A stretch of DNA of 64,000 bases from Burkholderiales bacterium (lineage in GTDB: Bacteria > Pseudomonadota > Gammaproteobacteria > Burkholderiales > Casimicrobiaceae), in the NCBI GenBank assembly GCA_025927765.1, contig JAICKU010000001.1:124001-188000 (forward strand), in the 5' to 3' direction. Position 1 is the stretch's first letter, and each line of letters begins with the position of its first letter. The translations under genes and the position numbers were made by a program. The notes under the pieces are model-generated. The model was not told the DNA's origin. It saw only the letters and a program-made list of their open reading frames with translations, and made no database searches. Positions 7,905 through 18,108 of this stretch are shown here, piece by piece.

Positions 7905-10900
7905 TCAGGGCGTCGCGGCGGGCTTCGCGAGCGCCGATTCGATCTCGCGGATCAGCGCGTCGGCAGCGAGCCCCTGCTTGCGCACGATCTGCGCGACCCG
8001 CGCTTCGAGGCTCGCCGTCTCCGCCGCCGACAGGCTCTTCGCGGTGAGCACCACGACGGGCACGAAGCGATGCGCGGGGTGCTCGCGCAGGCGCTCGAGC
8101 ACGCCGAAGCCGTCGAGCCGCGGCATCACGAGGTCGAGCAGCACGACGTCGGGCCGCTCGCGTTCGATCGCAGTGAGCGCGGACACGCCGTCGACGGCGA
8201 ACTTGAGATCGTATTGCGTGCCGAGCAGCTGCTGCACGAGGTCGATCACCTGCGGGTCGTCGTCGGCGACGAGCACGCGCTTCGGCGCGCGGCCGCCATT
8301 GCGCGTCGCCACGCGCGACAGCGAAGATTCGATCGCCTGCATGTCGAACGGCTTCAACAGGTAATCGGCCGCGCCGAGTTCGTAGGCGAGCGGCTTCCTG
8401 TCGACGATGGTGAGCATGACGACGGGAATGTCGCGCGTGACGGGATCCGACTTGAGCTCGAAGAGCACCTGCCAGCCGTCCTTCACCGGCATCAGCACGT
8501 CGAGCGTGATCACGTGCGGGCGAAGCTCGCGGGCGCGCGCGAGGCCTTCCTCGCCGCTCGTGACGCCGACGACGTCGTAGCCCGCTTCCCCGAGGTTCTC
8601 GCGCAGCAGATCGAGGTCGTTCGCATCGTCGTCGATCGCGACCACGATCGGCCGCGACCGGCGCGCCGGCTCAAGACGCCCGGTCGCATCGGCGACCGGT
8701 ACGCGCGTGGCGGCAGCCGACGCGTCGGGCGCATGTTCGATACGCACCGTCAGCGTGAACGTCGAGCCCGTCCCGGGCGCGCTCGCCACCGTGATGTCGC
8801 CTCCGAGCAGGCGCGCGAGGCTGCGGCTGATCGACAGGCCGAGCCCGGTGCCGCCGTACTGCCGCGTCGTGCTGCTGTCCGCCTGCTGGAACTCGTCGAA
8901 GATGCGCGCGAGCGCTTCCTCGCCGATCCCGATGCCGGTGTCGGTGACCGCGAGCGTCAGGCCGCGGCCGTCGACCGTGGCCGCGAGCGTGATCGTGCCT
9001 TCGTGCGTGAACTTCGCCGCGTTGCCGAGCAGGTTCAGCAGGATCTGCTTGATCTTCTCCTGGTCGGTGCGCACGAGCATCGGCTCCGCCGCGTAGGCCT
9101 TGACGAGCGATACGCCGCTTCGCACGAGCGGTGTCGCCGTCCCGATGCATTGGTCGAGCAGCTGCACGAGGTTGAACGTCGACGCCGTGACGTCCATCCG
9201 GCCCGCCTCGATCTTCGCGATGTCGAGCACGGTGTTGATCAGCGCAAGCAGGTGCTGCGCGCTCGTCAGCACCTTGTCGAGGTTCTCCGTCTGCTTCGCC
9301 GGCAGCACGCCGTCGGCCTTGCGCCGCACGATGCGCGTGAAGCCGATGATCGCGTTGAGCGGCGTACGAAGCTCGTGGCTCATGTTGGCGAGGAACGTGC
9401 TTTTCGCGCGATTCGCCTGCTCGGCGGAGGCCCGCGCCTCGCGGGCCTCGTCGAAGAGCCGGGCGCTCGCGAGCGCGACGCTCATCGCGCTCGCGAGCGT
9501 CGTCAGCATGCGCACGTCCGCCTCGGAAAACGCGTGCTCGCGATCGACGTTGTCGAGGCCGATGATCGCGCGAACTTCGTCGCCGGCGACGACCGGCACG
9601 CGCAGCATGCTCTTCGTGGCCTCGGTGCCGGGGATCGTCGCCGCCTCGATGCCGAGGGCGGCGAGGCGCTTTGCGACGTTCTCGTTGACGACGAGCGGCT
9701 CGCGCGTGCGGATGACGTGGCGCGCGAGCGGCGAAATGGGCGCATCCTCGACGCCGTAGCGCACGCCGCGCTCGAGCAGGTAGCGATAGCGCCGGACGCC
9801 GCCGGCGAGATCGAACGAGACGATGCTGATCGCCTGCGTGTCGAAGAGCTCGCGCAGCCGCTCCCCGACGAGGTCGTAGATCGCCTGCGCCTCGAGCTGC
9901 GCGACGAGGCCCTGCTGCACGTCGTTGATGATCGCCAGCTCGGCGTTGCGCTGCTCGGTCTCCTTCAGCAGGCGCTGCGTCTCGTCGAAGAGCCGCGCGT
10001 TCTCGAGGGCGACGCTCAGGGTGTTCGCGAGCGTCTGCAGCAGGCGCACGTCGGAGTCGGAGAACGCGTGCTCGCGCCTGCAATCCATCAGATGGATCAG
10101 GCCGCGCGCGTGGTCGCCCACGACGAGCGGCACGAACACGCAGCACTTCTCCTGCATCGGGCCGTCGGCGACATGCGAGCCGTACTGCCGCGCCGCCTCG
10201 TCCATCCGCTCGTTCACGACGACCGTCTCACGGGTGCGGATGACGTGGGGCCCGAACCCGGTGGCGGGCAGCGGGTGCGGCGCGCACGTGCAGCGCCTGC
10301 CGCCTTCGCGCCGGTAGGGAACGTGCATCATGCCCGCGGCGGCGTCGTAGATGCGGATGTCGACGTCCGCGCCGCGGAAGATCTCGCTGATCCGGTCGCC
10401 GATCGCGTCGTAGATGCGCTGGATGTCGAGCTGCGCGGCGAGCGCGGCCTGCACGCTGTTGATGATCGACAGCTCCGCATTGCGCTGCTCGAGGATCGCG
10501 TTGGACGTTTGCAGCTCGGCCGTGCGCGCGGCGACCTTGCGCTCGAGCCCTTCGGTCCACTGCGCGTTCTCGAGCGCCACGGCGGCCTGGTTCGCGAGCA
10601 TGCCGAGGAGATCGCGGTCGCTTTCGCCAAAGCGGCCGTACGTGCCGTCGATGTCCGCGTACAGGTAGCCGGCGAGGCGGTTCTGCGTGAGGAGCGGCGC
10701 GACGATCCGCGAGCGCTGCGCTGCGGCCTGCCTCGCCAGACCGGTCTCGACGAGCTCGGCGGTACCCGAGCGTCGCGCCGCGTCGAGCCACGGGACGATC
10801 GCTTCGAGGACTGCGCCCGCGTCCTCCCCGTGGGGCACGATCGCGTTGGCGACGCGGCGCGCCGCGTCGTGCTCGACGATCAGGAGCACGCGCTGGCCGC

Positions 10901-12584
10901 CACAGAGCTCGGTCGCTTCCTCGACGACGAAGTCGCGGATCTCGTCGGTCGTGCGCAGCGAATTGAGGCGCAGTCCGGTGTCGACGAGGCGCTGGAACGG
11001 CTCGCGCGGATTGGAAGCGATCGCGAGGTGCGCGAGGCGCTTCGCCTTCGGCAGCTTCCGCTTCGTCGCCTCCGCGATCCAGGCGGCCACGATCTCGCGG
11101 TTCGCGTCGACCTTCGTGAGGTAATTGCGGCGCAGCCCTTCGTCGCGGAGCGTGGCGATGCTGCGGCAAAGCAACCGGTACGCGCGCCCGGTCGCCTGCG
11201 CGGCCTCGGCGCGTCGCCCGCAGGCCGCCAGCGCCTGCGCATGGCGCCACCAGACTTCCTGCGGCGTGAATCCGTCCGGCTTGGCGTAGCCCCGCGCGCG
11301 GTTCTGGGTCGTCGCCTGCGTCGTCGCGGCGAGCGCGGCCTCCGCGTCGCGGGCATGGAGCAGCGCATCGGCGAGCAGCGACAGGTAGCGGGGCTCGGCG
11401 CCGCGCCCGATCGTCTTCGCGATGGCCAGGCCTTCCCGGAAATGCCGGGCGGCGAGCGGGTAGTCGCCCTCTGCCCGCGCGAGCATCCCGCGCTGGCCGC
11501 AGACGGCGAGCTCCATGTTCGGATCGCCGAGCCGGCCGACCCGCTCGCTCAACTGCGCGAGATGCGTGCGCGCCCATTGCAGGTCCGAAAGGTCGATCGC
11601 CTCGCCGATCGCGCTCGCGAGCGCGTAGGTGGCGATGACCTTCGCGCCGATCCGTGTCGCCTCCGCGAAGACGTCGTGCTGCAGCCGGAACGCATGGCGA
11701 TGCAGCCCGAGATCGCGGTACGCGAGGCCCAGGTTGGCGCGCACGGCAAGGCCGCGATCGACGTATCCGGCGGCCTCGAAGGCCCGGGCGGCGCGCGCGA
11801 GGTGACGGATGTTCTCGCCGATGTCCGCCTCGACGAACGCGAGGTTGTTCAGCGCATTGCCGGCACCGTAGCGATCCCCGGCCCGCTCGCACAACGCGAG
11901 CGCTTCCTTCGCCGCGCGCAACTGCGCGGCGGCACGCTCCTGTGCGAAGTACCCGTTCGCGACGACCCATAGCGCCCGGCCGGCGTTCGCGTCGTCGCCG
12001 AGCTTTTTGAAGAGGCGCGCCGCCTCGAGCCCGGTCTTCGTCGCGCTCTTCGCATCGCGGCTGCGCGACTGCGCTTCGCCGAGCCGCAGCAGGCTTTCGC
12101 CCACGAGGCGCGCATTGCGGCTCGCCTTCGCAGCGGAAAGCGCGCGCTTTGCGGACGCCACCGCGTGCTCGAGGTCGCCGCGGCGCATTTCCACGAGCGC
12201 CGTGCGGTTGTGCGCGATCGCCGCGCAGGACGGTGAGTTCGCCGCCGCCGCGATGTCGCGCATCGCCTGCGCGTCGGCGTCGGCGCGATCGAGGTGGCCG
12301 AGCGCGACATGCGATTCGGCGCGAAGGTCGAGCAGCGCGAGACGGTCCGGCGCGGACAGGCCGATCGCCGACAACGCCGCGCTGCACGCATCGATGGCGC
12401 GCTCGTGCTGTCCTGTCCAGGCCCATTCGCGCGCGATCGCGATCACCGACGCGGGCTCGGCGGCGCCGCTCGCCTTGCGCGACCGCCGGGGTTTGGCGGG
12501 CTTACGCTCGATCGCGACGCCGGCAGGGGTCCTCGGGATCCGATCCATTGGTCGAGGGTGTGGCCGGACTCGGGCGCGGGTCAA
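7905..12584 (-). CDS. Giant hybrid sensor histidine kinase: TPR, three GAF domains, HisKA-HATPase, two receivers
   Basis: A 1559-residue cytoplasmic-looking protein with no obvious transmembrane segment. The first roughly 500 residues are helical TPR-like repeats like those attached to AAA/LuxR-type regulators. Three GAF modules follow, two joined by near-duplicate linkers ([13 protein letters not shown] and [13 protein letters not shown]). The HisKA phosphoacceptor histidine is in SHELRTPLN at about 1070, then the HATPase ([20 protein letters not shown]). Two receivers have aspartates in VITLDVLMP (about 1361) and VVLLDLVMP (about 1485). The TTG at 12584 has a GGGAG site 15 bases after pyrC; ATG 12548 is an alternative. 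It likely senses a soluble signal and feeds the two downstream receivers. Confidence 0.9.
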   Translation of the reverse strand: MTRARVRPHPRPMDRIPRTPAGVAIERKPAKPRRSRKASGAAEPASVIAIAREWAWTGQHERAIDACSAALSAIGLSAPDRLALLDLRAESHVALGHLDRADADAQAMRDIAAAANSPSCAAIAHNRTALVEMRRGDLEHAVASAKRALSAAKASRNARLVGESLLRLGEAQSRSRDAKSATKTGLEAARLFKKLGDDANAGRALWVVANGYFAQERAAAQLRAAKEALALCERAGDRYGAGNALNNLAFVEADIGENIRHLARAARAFEAAGYVDRGLAVRANLGLAYRDLGLHRHAFRLQHDVFAEATRIGAKVIATYALASAIGEAIDLSDLQWARTHLAQLSERVGRLGDPNMELAVCGQRGMLARAEGDYPLAARHFREGLAIAKTIGRGAEPRYLSLLADALLHARDAEAALAATTQATTQNRARGYAKPDGFTPQEVWWRHAQALAACGRRAEAAQATGRAYRLLCRSIATLRDEGLRRNYLTKVDANREIVAAWIAEATKRKLPKAKRLAHLAIASNPREPFQRLVDTGLRLNSLRTTDEIRDFVVEEATELCGGQRVLLIVEHDAARRVANAIVPHGEDAGAVLEAIVPWLDAARRSGTAELVETGLARQAAAQRSRIVAPLLTQNRLAGYLYADIDGTYGRFGESDRDLLGMLANQAAVALENAQWTEGLERKVAARTAELQTSNAILEQRNAELSIINSVQAALAAQLDIQRIYDAIGDRISEIFRGADVDIRIYDAAAGMMHVPYRREGGRRCTCAPHPLPATGFGPHVIRTRETVVVNERMDEAARQYGSHVADGPMQEKCCVFVPLVVGDHARGLIHLMDCRREHAFSDSDVRLLQTLANTLSVALENARLFDETQRLLKETEQRNAELAIINDVQQGLVAQLEAQAIYDLVGERLRELFDTQAISIVSFDLAGGVRRYRYLLERGVRYGVEDAPISPLARHVIRTREPLVVNENVAKRLAALGIEAATIPGTEATKSMLRVPVVAGDEVRAIIGLDNVDREHAFSEADVRMLTTLASAMSVALASARLFDEAREARASAEQANRAKSTFLANMSHELRTPLNAIIGFTRIVRRKADGVLPAKQTENLDKVLTSAQHLLALINTVLDIAKIEAGRMDVTASTFNLVQLLDQCIGTATPLVRSGVSLVKAYAAEPMLVRTDQEKIKQILLNLLGNAAKFTHEGTITLAATVDGRGLTLAVTDTGIGIGEEALARIFDEFQQADSSTTRQYGGTGLGLSISRSLARLLGGDITVASAPGTGSTFTLTVRIEHAPDASAAATRVPVADATGRLEPARRSRPIVVAIDDDANDLDLLRENLGEAGYDVVGVTSGEEGLARARELRPHVITLDVLMPVKDGWQVLFELKSDPVTRDIPVVMLTIVDRKPLAYELGAADYLLKPFDMQAIESSLSRVATRNGGRAPKRVLVADDDPQVIDLVQQLLGTQYDLKFAVDGVSALTAIERERPDVVLLDLVMPRLDGFGVLERLREHPAHRFVPVVVLTAKSLSAAETASLEARVAQIVRKQGLAADALIREIESALAKPAATP

Positions 12585-12599
12585 GGCGCGCTCTCCCGG

Positions 12600-13658
12600 T
12601 CAGCCGGCGGGGCTCGCGAGGCGCCAGCGCATGGCCTCGCCGGCGCGAAGCGGCACGATCGCGGCGTCGCCGAACGGAAGGGTCTGCGGCACCGTCCATG
12701 GCTCGCGCACCAGTTCGACCGCACCGTCGTTGACCGGCAGGCGATAGAAGGCCGCGCCGTGCAGGCTCGCGAAACCCTCCAACCGATCGAGGGCGGCCGC
12801 GTCCTCGAAGGCCTCGGCGTAGAGCGGCAACGCGACCGGTGCCGAGTAGCATCCGGCGCAACCGCACGCGTCCTCCTTCGCGCCCTTCGCGTGTGGCGCC
12901 GAATCCGTGCCGAGGAAGAACTTCCCGCTGCCGGAAATGGCGGCCGCGACGAGTGCCTGCCGGTGCGTCTCGCGCTTCAGAACGGGCAGGCAGTACAGGT
13001 GCGGCCGCAGGCCGCCCGCGAAGAGCGCGTTGCGCGAATAGAGCAGGTGCTGCGGCGTGATCGTCGCGGCCACGTTCGCGGGCGCGGAGACGACGAAGTC
13101 GACGCCCTCGCGCGTCGTCACGTGCTCGAGCACGATGCGCAGCCCCGGAAAGCCGCGCACGATCGCCGCGAGTTCGCGCTCGACGAACACGCGCTCGCGA
13201 TCGAACACGTCGACGCCCGGATCGGTAACCTCGCCATGCACGGCAAGCACCAAATCTTCACGTTCCATCGCCGCAAGCGCCTTGTAGGCACGCGACAGCG
13301 CGGTCACGCCCGACTGCGAATTCGTCGTCGCACCGGCGGGGTAGTACTTGACCGCGTGCACGAATCCGCTCGCCTTCGCGCGCGCGATTTCCGCGGGCGA
13401 CGTCTCGTCGGTGAGGTAGAGCGTCATGAGCGGCGTGAAGCGGCTGCCGGCGGGGAGCGCGGCGAGAATGCGCTCGCGGTAATGCGCGGCGCCTGCCGCC
13501 GTCGTCACCGGCGGTTTCAGGTTCGGCATGACGATTGCTCGCCCGAAGGCCTCTGCAGTTGCAGGGGCGACGGCTGCGAGGGCCGGGCCGTCGCGCAGGT
13601 GGACGTGCCAGTCGTCGGGGCGGACGAGCCTGATGCGGCGAAGTGACATTGAAGCCAT
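12600..13658 (-). CDS. pyrC: Dihydroorotase
   Basis: Third step of de novo pyrimidine synthesis: carbamoyl-aspartate to dihydroorotate, zinc dependent, cytoplasmic. The N-terminal metal motif [10 protein letters not shown], the carboxylated lysine region ([14 protein letters not shown]), EHVTTREG and [13 protein letters not shown] are the class II PyrC signatures, and the 352-residue length is normal. ATG 13658 or ATG 13649 may be the true start. It is first in a minus-strand run with the histidine kinase 15 bases downstream; that neighbour is functionally unrelated. Confidence 0.96.
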   Translation of the reverse strand: MASMSLRRIRLVRPDDWHVHLRDGPALAAVAPATAEAFGRAIVMPNLKPPVTTAAGAAHYRERILAALPAGSRFTPLMTLYLTDETSPAEIARAKASGFVHAVKYYPAGATTNSQSGVTALSRAYKALAAMEREDLVLAVHGEVTDPGVDVFDRERVFVERELAAIVRGFPGLRIVLEHVTTREGVDFVVSAPANVAATITPQHLLYSRNALFAGGLRPHLYCLPVLKRETHRQALVAAAISGSGKFFLGTDSAPHAKGAKEDACGCAGCYSAPVALPLYAEAFEDAAALDRLEGFASLHGAAFYRLPVNDGAVELVREPWTVPQTLPFGDAAIVPLRAGEAMRWRLASPAG

Positions 13659-13670
13659 TGTTTTTCAATT

Positions 13671-13676
13671 ATTGTA
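13671..13676 (-). promoter_or_regulatory. Candidate -10 of pyrC
   Basis: TACAAT on the minus strand, 12 bases before ATG 13658 in an AT-rich patch. The predicted start site is near 13664, giving a very short leader. The -35 region overlaps the hairpin at 13681-13700 and is poorly defined. Confidence 0.4.
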
Positions 13677-13680
13677 GCCG

Positions 13681-13700
13681 CGTCCTTCGCACGAAGGACG
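13681..13700. other. Perfect short inverted repeat between divergent pyrC and dksA
   Basis: CGTCCTTCG-CA-CGAAGGACG, 9-bp arms. It overlaps the expected -35 region of pyrC, so it could be an operator; as a hairpin it has no U-run on either side. Function is unknown. Confidence 0.4.
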
Positions 13701-13749
13701 ACCGGCGGCGGGGGGCGGCGGCAGTTCGCTTGGCCGGTCCGTCGCAGGT

Positions 13750-13755
13750 TATAAT
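13750..13755 (+). promoter_or_regulatory. -10 element of dksA
   Basis: Consensus TATAAT about 50 bases ahead of the dksA start. The -35 is weak (TTCGCT/TCGCTT around 13725-13731). A start site near 13762 would give a leader of roughly 43 nt. Confidence 0.55.
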
Positions 13756-13804
13756 GTGCAATTTCGCACGAGGGCGCGGCGATTGACCGGATAGGGGATG
13801 TGCA

Positions 13805-14296
13805 ATGCCTGACGTCGCGACGGTACGAAGCTCAAGGATGGATCGAAGCATGGCCACCAAAACTGCAATTGCAGTGAAAAAACTGCCCCGGGAGCTGACG
13901 GAGGAGGACATCCTGAAAGCGCCGGAAAAGGACTACATGAACGACGCGCAGCTTGCGTTCTTCCGCAAGCGGCTCGAAGACATTCGCGACCAGATCCTGC
14001 GCAACGCCGACGACACCGGCGAGCATCTGCGCGAGAACGAAATCACCACCGACCCGTCGGATCGCGCGACGCTGGAGGAGGAATACACGCTCGAGTTGCG
14101 CACGCGCGACCGGGAACGCAAGCTTTTGAAGAAGGTCGAAAAATCCCTGCGCATGATCGAGGACGGCAGCTACGGTTACTGCGAGGAAACCGGCGAGCCG
14201 ATCGGTGTCCCGCGACTCATCGCGCGTCCGATGACCACCTTGTCGATCGAGGCGCAGGAGCGCCGCGAACGGGTCCAGAAGCTCTACGGCGACTGA
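13805..14296 (+). CDS. dksA: RNA polymerase-binding transcription factor DksA
   Basis: DksA binds the secondary channel of RNA polymerase and, with ppGpp, tunes rRNA and amino-acid promoters. Here 163 residues; ATG 13805 has an AGGGGA site at normal spacing, although ATG at 13838 or 13850 would give a more usual N terminus. The coiled-coil tip motif DxxDxA is present as Asp83, Asp86, Ala88. The zinc finger is degenerate: one cysteine (YGYCEETG, Cys126) and none at the second pair ([10 protein letters not shown]), a cysteine-poor form seen in other proteobacteria, so zinc is probably not bound. A strong hairpin follows. Confidence 0.95.
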   Translation: MPDVATVRSSRMDRSMATKTAIAVKKLPRELTEEDILKAPEKDYMNDAQLAFFRKRLEDIRDQILRNADDTGEHLRENEITTDPSDRATLEEEYTLELRTRDRERKLLKKVEKSLRMIEDGSYGYCEETGEPIGVPRLIARPMTTLSIEAQERRERVQKLYGD

Positions 14297-14320
14297 ATCG
14301 TCCGGCGTTCGATCGCAGGC

Positions 14321-14350
14321 GGACGGGCCGCGCGCACGCGCGGGCCGTCC
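14321..14350 (+). terminator. Hairpin terminator after dksA
   Basis: GGACGGGCCGCGCG-CA-CGCGCGGGCCGTCC, 14-bp arms with one mismatch, followed by TTCGTCCATTTCC. Located 24 bases after the dksA stop and 40 before sodB. Confidence 0.65.
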
Positions 14351-14390
14351 TTCGTCCATTTCCACCCACCGATCGAAGGAGCCCGACGAA

Positions 14391-14993
14391 ATGTTCACGC
14401 TGCCGCCCCTCCCGTACGCCGAGAACGCGCTCGAACCCGTCATCTCGGCGAACACCCTGTCGTTCCACTACGGCAAGCACCACAAGGCGTACGTCGACAA
14501 CCTGAACAAGCTCGCCGCGGGAACGGAATACGAGTCGATGCCGCTCGAGCAGGTGATCCGCGACACCGCCGGCAAGCCCGACAAGACGGGCATCTTCAAC
14601 AATGCGGCCCAGATATGGAACCATACGTTCTACTGGAGCTGCATGCGCCCGGGCGGTGGCGGCAAGCCGAGCGGCCGCATCGCCCAGATGATCGACAGTG
14701 ACCTCGGCGGCTACGACAATTTCAAAAAGGAATTCGCCACGGCGTGCACGACGCAGTTCGGCTCCGGGTGGGGCTGGCTCGTCTCCGACGGCGGGAAGCT
14801 CCGCATCGTGAAGACGCCGAACGCCGAGCTGCCGTGGACGAAGGGCGCGACCGCACTCCTCACGATCGACGTGTGGGAGCACGCGTACTATCTCGACTAT
14901 CAGAATCGCCGGCCGGATTACGCGAACGCAGTGATCGACAAGCTCCTGAACTGGGAATTCGCGATGCAGAACCTGTCGCGCGGAGGCGCTTAA
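14391..14993 (+). CDS. sodB: Superoxide dismutase, iron type
   Basis: Converts superoxide to peroxide and oxygen in the cytoplasm. At 200 residues it is slightly longer than E. coli SodB. The four metal ligands are His26 (SFHYGKHH), His78 (WNHTFYW), Asp160 and His164 (DVWEHAYY). [11 protein letters not shown] with Gln74 is the iron-type signature. A ribosome site (GAAGGAG) precedes the ATG. The double-STAS gene starts eight bases after the stop. Confidence 0.95.
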   Translation: MFTLPPLPYAENALEPVISANTLSFHYGKHHKAYVDNLNKLAAGTEYESMPLEQVIRDTAGKPDKTGIFNNAAQIWNHTFYWSCMRPGGGGKPSGRIAQMIDSDLGGYDNFKKEFATACTTQFGSGWGWLVSDGGKLRIVKTPNAELPWTKGATALLTIDVWEHAYYLDYQNRRPDYANAVIDKLLNWEFAMQNLSRGGA

Positions 14994-15001
14994 GGAGCAG
15001 G

Positions 15002-16225
15002 ATGGCGCTGTTCGGCAAGCCGTCGGCACGTAAGCCCGAGGCGAAATCGGGCGATCGCAAGCCCGCGCGCGAACCGAAGGTGATGTCGGCGCGCGAGCTC
15101 GCGCAGGCTGCGAGCCGCAAGGGCAAGGCCGTCGCGCTCGAGCCGCTCGGACTCACGAGCATGCGCGGGCCGAGCGTCATCGACTGGTCGACCGCGCCCA
15201 AGTCGATCGAGGTCGCCGAGACCAGCGGCGGCCTATCTCCGGTGCTCGAGAACGCCGCGCTGCTCTTCGCGAACGGCCAGGACGTTGCCGCGCGCGAAAT
15301 GCTCGAGCAGGGCGTCGCGAGCGATCCGGAAACGCGGCTGTCGCCGCTCGCGTGGCTCGCGCTCTTCGACCTGCTGCAGCGCGCCGGCGATCGCGACGCA
15401 TTCGACCGCCTGGCCATGCAGTTCGTCGTCGGCTTCGAGCGCTCGGCGCCGTCGTGGGACGAATCGGCGAAGGCGGGCACCGGCGAGCACCCGGCCGGCG
15501 GCGGCTACATCGCCGTCACCGGCAGGCTCTCCGACGCGAGCGCGTCGCAGCTCGAGGGCCTTCGGCGCGCGCTCGAGAAATGCGTGCCGCGCGCACGCCT
15601 CGACCTGTCGTCGGTCACCGGCTTCGACGACGCCGGCGCGCGCCTGCTCGCGAACGAGCTCGGCCGCGCGCGAAGCCAGCGGATGGAGCTCGCGATCCAG
15701 CGCCCGGAAAAGCTGCGCCGCGCGCTCGAGGAGGCGGTGGCGAAGGGCCGCGAAGGCGGGGAAGGTGCGTGGCTGCTGTCGCTCGAGCTGATGCAGTGGG
15801 CGCACGAGCAGGAAGCATTCGACGAGCGCGCGCTCGCGTTCGCCATCGCGTTCGAGCTGTCGCCGCCGTCGTGGGAGCCGCCGCCGGACGCATCGCGCCG
15901 CCCGCAGCCGGTGTCGGTCCCGCCGGCCGCGTCGTCCGTCGTTCGCGACCGCGATGTCGTCGCGTTCGACGGCGTGCTCGCGGGCGCATCGCCGCCTGCG
16001 CTCGAGCGCCTTGCCGACGTCGCGGCGCGGAACCCGCAGGTCCACGTCGACATGCGCAGCGTCGAGCGCGTCGATTTCGTGTGCGCCGGCGCGCTGCTGA
16101 ACGCGATCGCGCGGATCGAGAGCCAGGGCAAGGCCGTGCAGATCGAGGCGGTGTCGCCGATCGTGCGCGCGCTGTTGCTGCTCGTCGGCATCTCGCCGCG
16201 CCATTTCGTGCGCAAGATCGACTGA
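15002..16225 (+). CDS. Protein with two STAS-like domains
   Basis: A 407-residue cytoplasmic protein. The basic N terminus ([21 protein letters not shown]) is probably disordered; about residues 75-150 form a helical repeat-like segment; residues about 165-245 ([32 protein letters not shown]) and about 315-400 ([34 protein letters not shown]) each resemble the STAS fold of anti-sigma antagonists and MlaB. The usual phosphorylated serine is not obvious (FDDAG and FVCAG replace D-S-S/T). ATG 15002 has an AAGGAG site. hslV follows after seven bases. Its exact job is unknown. Confidence 0.75.
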   Translation: MALFGKPSARKPEAKSGDRKPAREPKVMSARELAQAASRKGKAVALEPLGLTSMRGPSVIDWSTAPKSIEVAETSGGLSPVLENAALLFANGQDVAAREMLEQGVASDPETRLSPLAWLALFDLLQRAGDRDAFDRLAMQFVVGFERSAPSWDESAKAGTGEHPAGGGYIAVTGRLSDASASQLEGLRRALEKCVPRARLDLSSVTGFDDAGARLLANELGRARSQRMELAIQRPEKLRRALEEAVAKGREGGEGAWLLSLELMQWAHEQEAFDERALAFAIAFELSPPSWEPPPDASRRPQPVSVPPAASSVVRDRDVVAFDGVLAGASPPALERLADVAARNPQVHVDMRSVERVDFVCAGALLNAIARIESQGKAVQIEAVSPIVRALLLLVGISPRHFVRKID

Positions 16226-16232
16226 CGGCACG

Positions 16233-16775
16233 ATGGCGGAGGTCTTCCACGGCACGACGATCCTTTCCGTGCGTCGCGACGGCGCGGTCGCGCTCGGCGG
16301 CGACGGGCAGGTGACGCTCGGCCAGGTCGTGATCAAGGCGAGCGCGCGCAAGGTGCGGCGCCTGTATCACGACCGCGTGCTGGCGGGGTTCGCCGGCGCG
16401 ACGGCCGATGCGTTCACGCTGTTCGAGCGCTTCGAGGCGAAGCTCGAGAAGCACCAGGGGCATCTCACGCGCGCGGCGGTCGAACTCGCGAAGGACTGGC
16501 GTTCCGACCGCGTGCTCCGCAGGCTCGAGGCGATGCTCGCCATCGCGGATCGCTCGGCATCGCTCGTGATCACCGGTGCCGGTGACGTGCTCGAGCCCGA
16601 GCACGGCATCGTCGCCATCGGCTCCGGCGGACCGTACGCGCAGGCCGCGGCGAACGCGCTGCTCGACAACACGGCGCTGTCGGCGCGCGAGATCGTCGAG
16701 CGCAGCCTGCGCATCGCCGGCGAGATCTGCATCTACACGAACCAGCAGATCGTGCTCGAAGTGCTCGGGTCATGA
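16233..16775 (+). CDS. hslV: ATP-dependent protease peptidase subunit HslV
   Basis: Proteasome-like threonine peptidase that normally works as a dodecamer under the HslU ATPase ring. The propeptide MAEVFHG is followed by TTILSVRR, so the catalytic N-terminal threonine is residue 8. The [22 protein letters not shown] and CIYTNQ segments match the family, and 180 residues is the usual length. hslU, normally next, is absent; a flavin hydroxylase begins within the hslV stop codon (ATGA). Confidence 0.96.
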   Translation: MAEVFHGTTILSVRRDGAVALGGDGQVTLGQVVIKASARKVRRLYHDRVLAGFAGATADAFTLFERFEAKLEKHQGHLTRAAVELAKDWRSDRVLRRLEAMLAIADRSASLVITGAGDVLEPEHGIVAIGSGGPYAQAAANALLDNTALSAREIVERSLRIAGEICIYTNQQIVLEVLGS

Positions 16776-18076
16776 TCGAGGAAATCGGCCGCGCCGACGT
16801 GGCTTCCGGTTCGACTTCGCCGACTTCGGGGTCGGCAACTTCGGGGTCAGAGCCGCAAGTCCAAGGACTTGCGGCTCTGACCCCGAAGTCGGCGAAGTCG
16901 ACTCATCGGATCGAGCGCCACGACGTGCTCGTCGCCGGCGGCGGCCTCGTGGGCTTGGCACTCGCCGCAGCACTCGCGCGAAGCGGCCTCGGCGTCGTGC
17001 TGGTCGACGGCTCGGGCCCGCGACCGGTGCCGGAGCCCGATTCGTGGGACGCGCGCGTGTACGCGATCAGCCCCGGCAGCGCGGCGTTCCTCGCGCGGAT
17101 CGGCGCATGGCAGGCGTTGCCGAGCGAGCGCATCGAGGCGATCGAGACGATGCGCGTGGCGGGCGACGCCGGCGCGATGCTCGAATTCTCCGCGTACGAA
17201 TTGGGCGAGCGCGCGCTCGCCTGGATCGTCGAGGAGCGCGCGCTCCGCGCCGCGCTGCTGCCCACGCTGCACACGTCCGGCCTCGACTTCGTCACCGATG
17301 CGCATTTCGGCGCGCTCGCGTGGTCGGCCGACGAAGGCACGCTGACGCTCGGCGACGGCCGGCGCTTCGCGGCGCGGCTCGTCGTCGGCGCCGACGGCGT
17401 GCATTCGTGGGTGCGGCGGTCGGCGGGCATCGCCGCGGAGCCACGGTCGTACGGCCAGCAGGGAGTCGTCGCCAATTTCGCGTGCGAGCTGTCGCATCAC
17501 GGCTGCGCGCGGCAATGGTTTCGCGACGAGGGCAGCGTGCTCGCGTGGCTGCCGCTGCCCGGGCGCCGCATCTCGATCGTGTGGTCGGCCCCCGACGCGC
17601 TCGCGACGGAACTGCTCGCGCTGTCGCCCGATGCGTTCGCCCTGCGCGTCACCGACGCCGGCGGCAGCGCGCTCGGCGCGCTGTCGCCGATCACGGCGCC
17701 GGCGGCGTTTCCGCTGTCGTCGCTGCGCCTGCCCACGCCCATCGCCCATCGCCTCGCGCTCGTCGGCGACGCCGCGCACGGCGTTCACCCGCTCGCCGGC
17801 CAGGGTGTTAATCTCGGCTTCGGCGACGCGCAGGCGCTTGCCGACGTGCTGGCCGAGCGGGGCCCGGTTCGCGACGTCGGCGCGCCGATCCTGCTCGAGC
17901 GCTTCGCCCGGCGGCGCGCCGAGCCCGTGCTCGCGATGCACGCAGTCACCGACGGGCTCGTACGCCTGTTCGCGCCGCGCGGCGCATGGCTTCGCAGATT
18001 GCGCAACACGGGGCTGTCGGCGGTCGATCGGCTCCCGTTCGTCAAGCGGGCGCTGGCGCAGCCGGCGTTCCGCTAG
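16772..18076 (+). CDS. UbiH/UbiF/VisC-family FAD monooxygenase with a palindrome-encoded N-terminal insert
   Basis: Flavin hydroxylase of the kind that adds ring hydroxyls in ubiquinone synthesis. The FAD motif AGGGLVG is at residues 55-61, an ADG motif ([13 protein letters not shown]) lies mid-protein, and the second FAD motif [20 protein letters not shown] is near residue 330. The family normally begins only a few residues before the FAD strand; here a low-complexity S/T/P/G leader of about 45 residues precedes it, residues 14-44 being encoded by a perfect palindrome. The start ATG overlaps the hslV stop by four bases, suggesting it is ancestral and the repeat inserted afterwards. Which ring position it hydroxylates cannot be read. 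Confidence 0.88.
   Translation: MIEEIGRADVASGSTSPTSGSATSGSEPQVQGLAALTPKSAKSTHRIERHDVLVAGGGLVGLALAAALARSGLGVVLVDGSGPRPVPEPDSWDARVYAISPGSAAFLARIGAWQALPSERIEAIETMRVAGDAGAMLEFSAYELGERALAWIVEERALRAALLPTLHTSGLDFVTDAHFGALAWSADEGTLTLGDGRRFAARLVVGADGVHSWVRRSAGIAAEPRSYGQQGVVANFACELSHHGCARQWFRDEGSVLAWLPLPGRRISIVWSAPDALATELLALSPDAFALRVTDAGGSALGALSPITAPAAFPLSSLRLPTPIAHRLALVGDAAHGVHPLAGQGVNLGFGDAQALADVLAERGPVRDVGAPILLERFARRRAEPVLAMHAVTDGLVRLFAPRGAWLRRLRNTGLSAVDRLPFVKRALAQPAFR
16811..16901. repeat. Compound palindrome inside a coding sequence
   Basis: Outer arms of 21 bases (16811-16831 and 16881-16901) are perfect reverse complements. Inside, arms of 25 bases (16838-16862 and 16865-16889) carry GGGGTCAGAGCCGC / GCGGCTCTGACCCC with a two-base loop. 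The extra 15 bases in the left half look like a duplication of the TCGGCGACTTCGGGG segment. The GGGTCAGAG core is shared with the element at 18945-19032. Confidence 0.9.
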
Positions 18077-18108
18077 CCGGCCCCCCACAGAGTTTCCTGG
18101 AGAATCGA

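Noticed and set aside
8070-11972. A 1300-codon open frame on the plus strand
   Set aside because: It is antisense to the hybrid histidine kinase; its product is arginine-rich with no domain, as expected from high third-position GC in the real gene.
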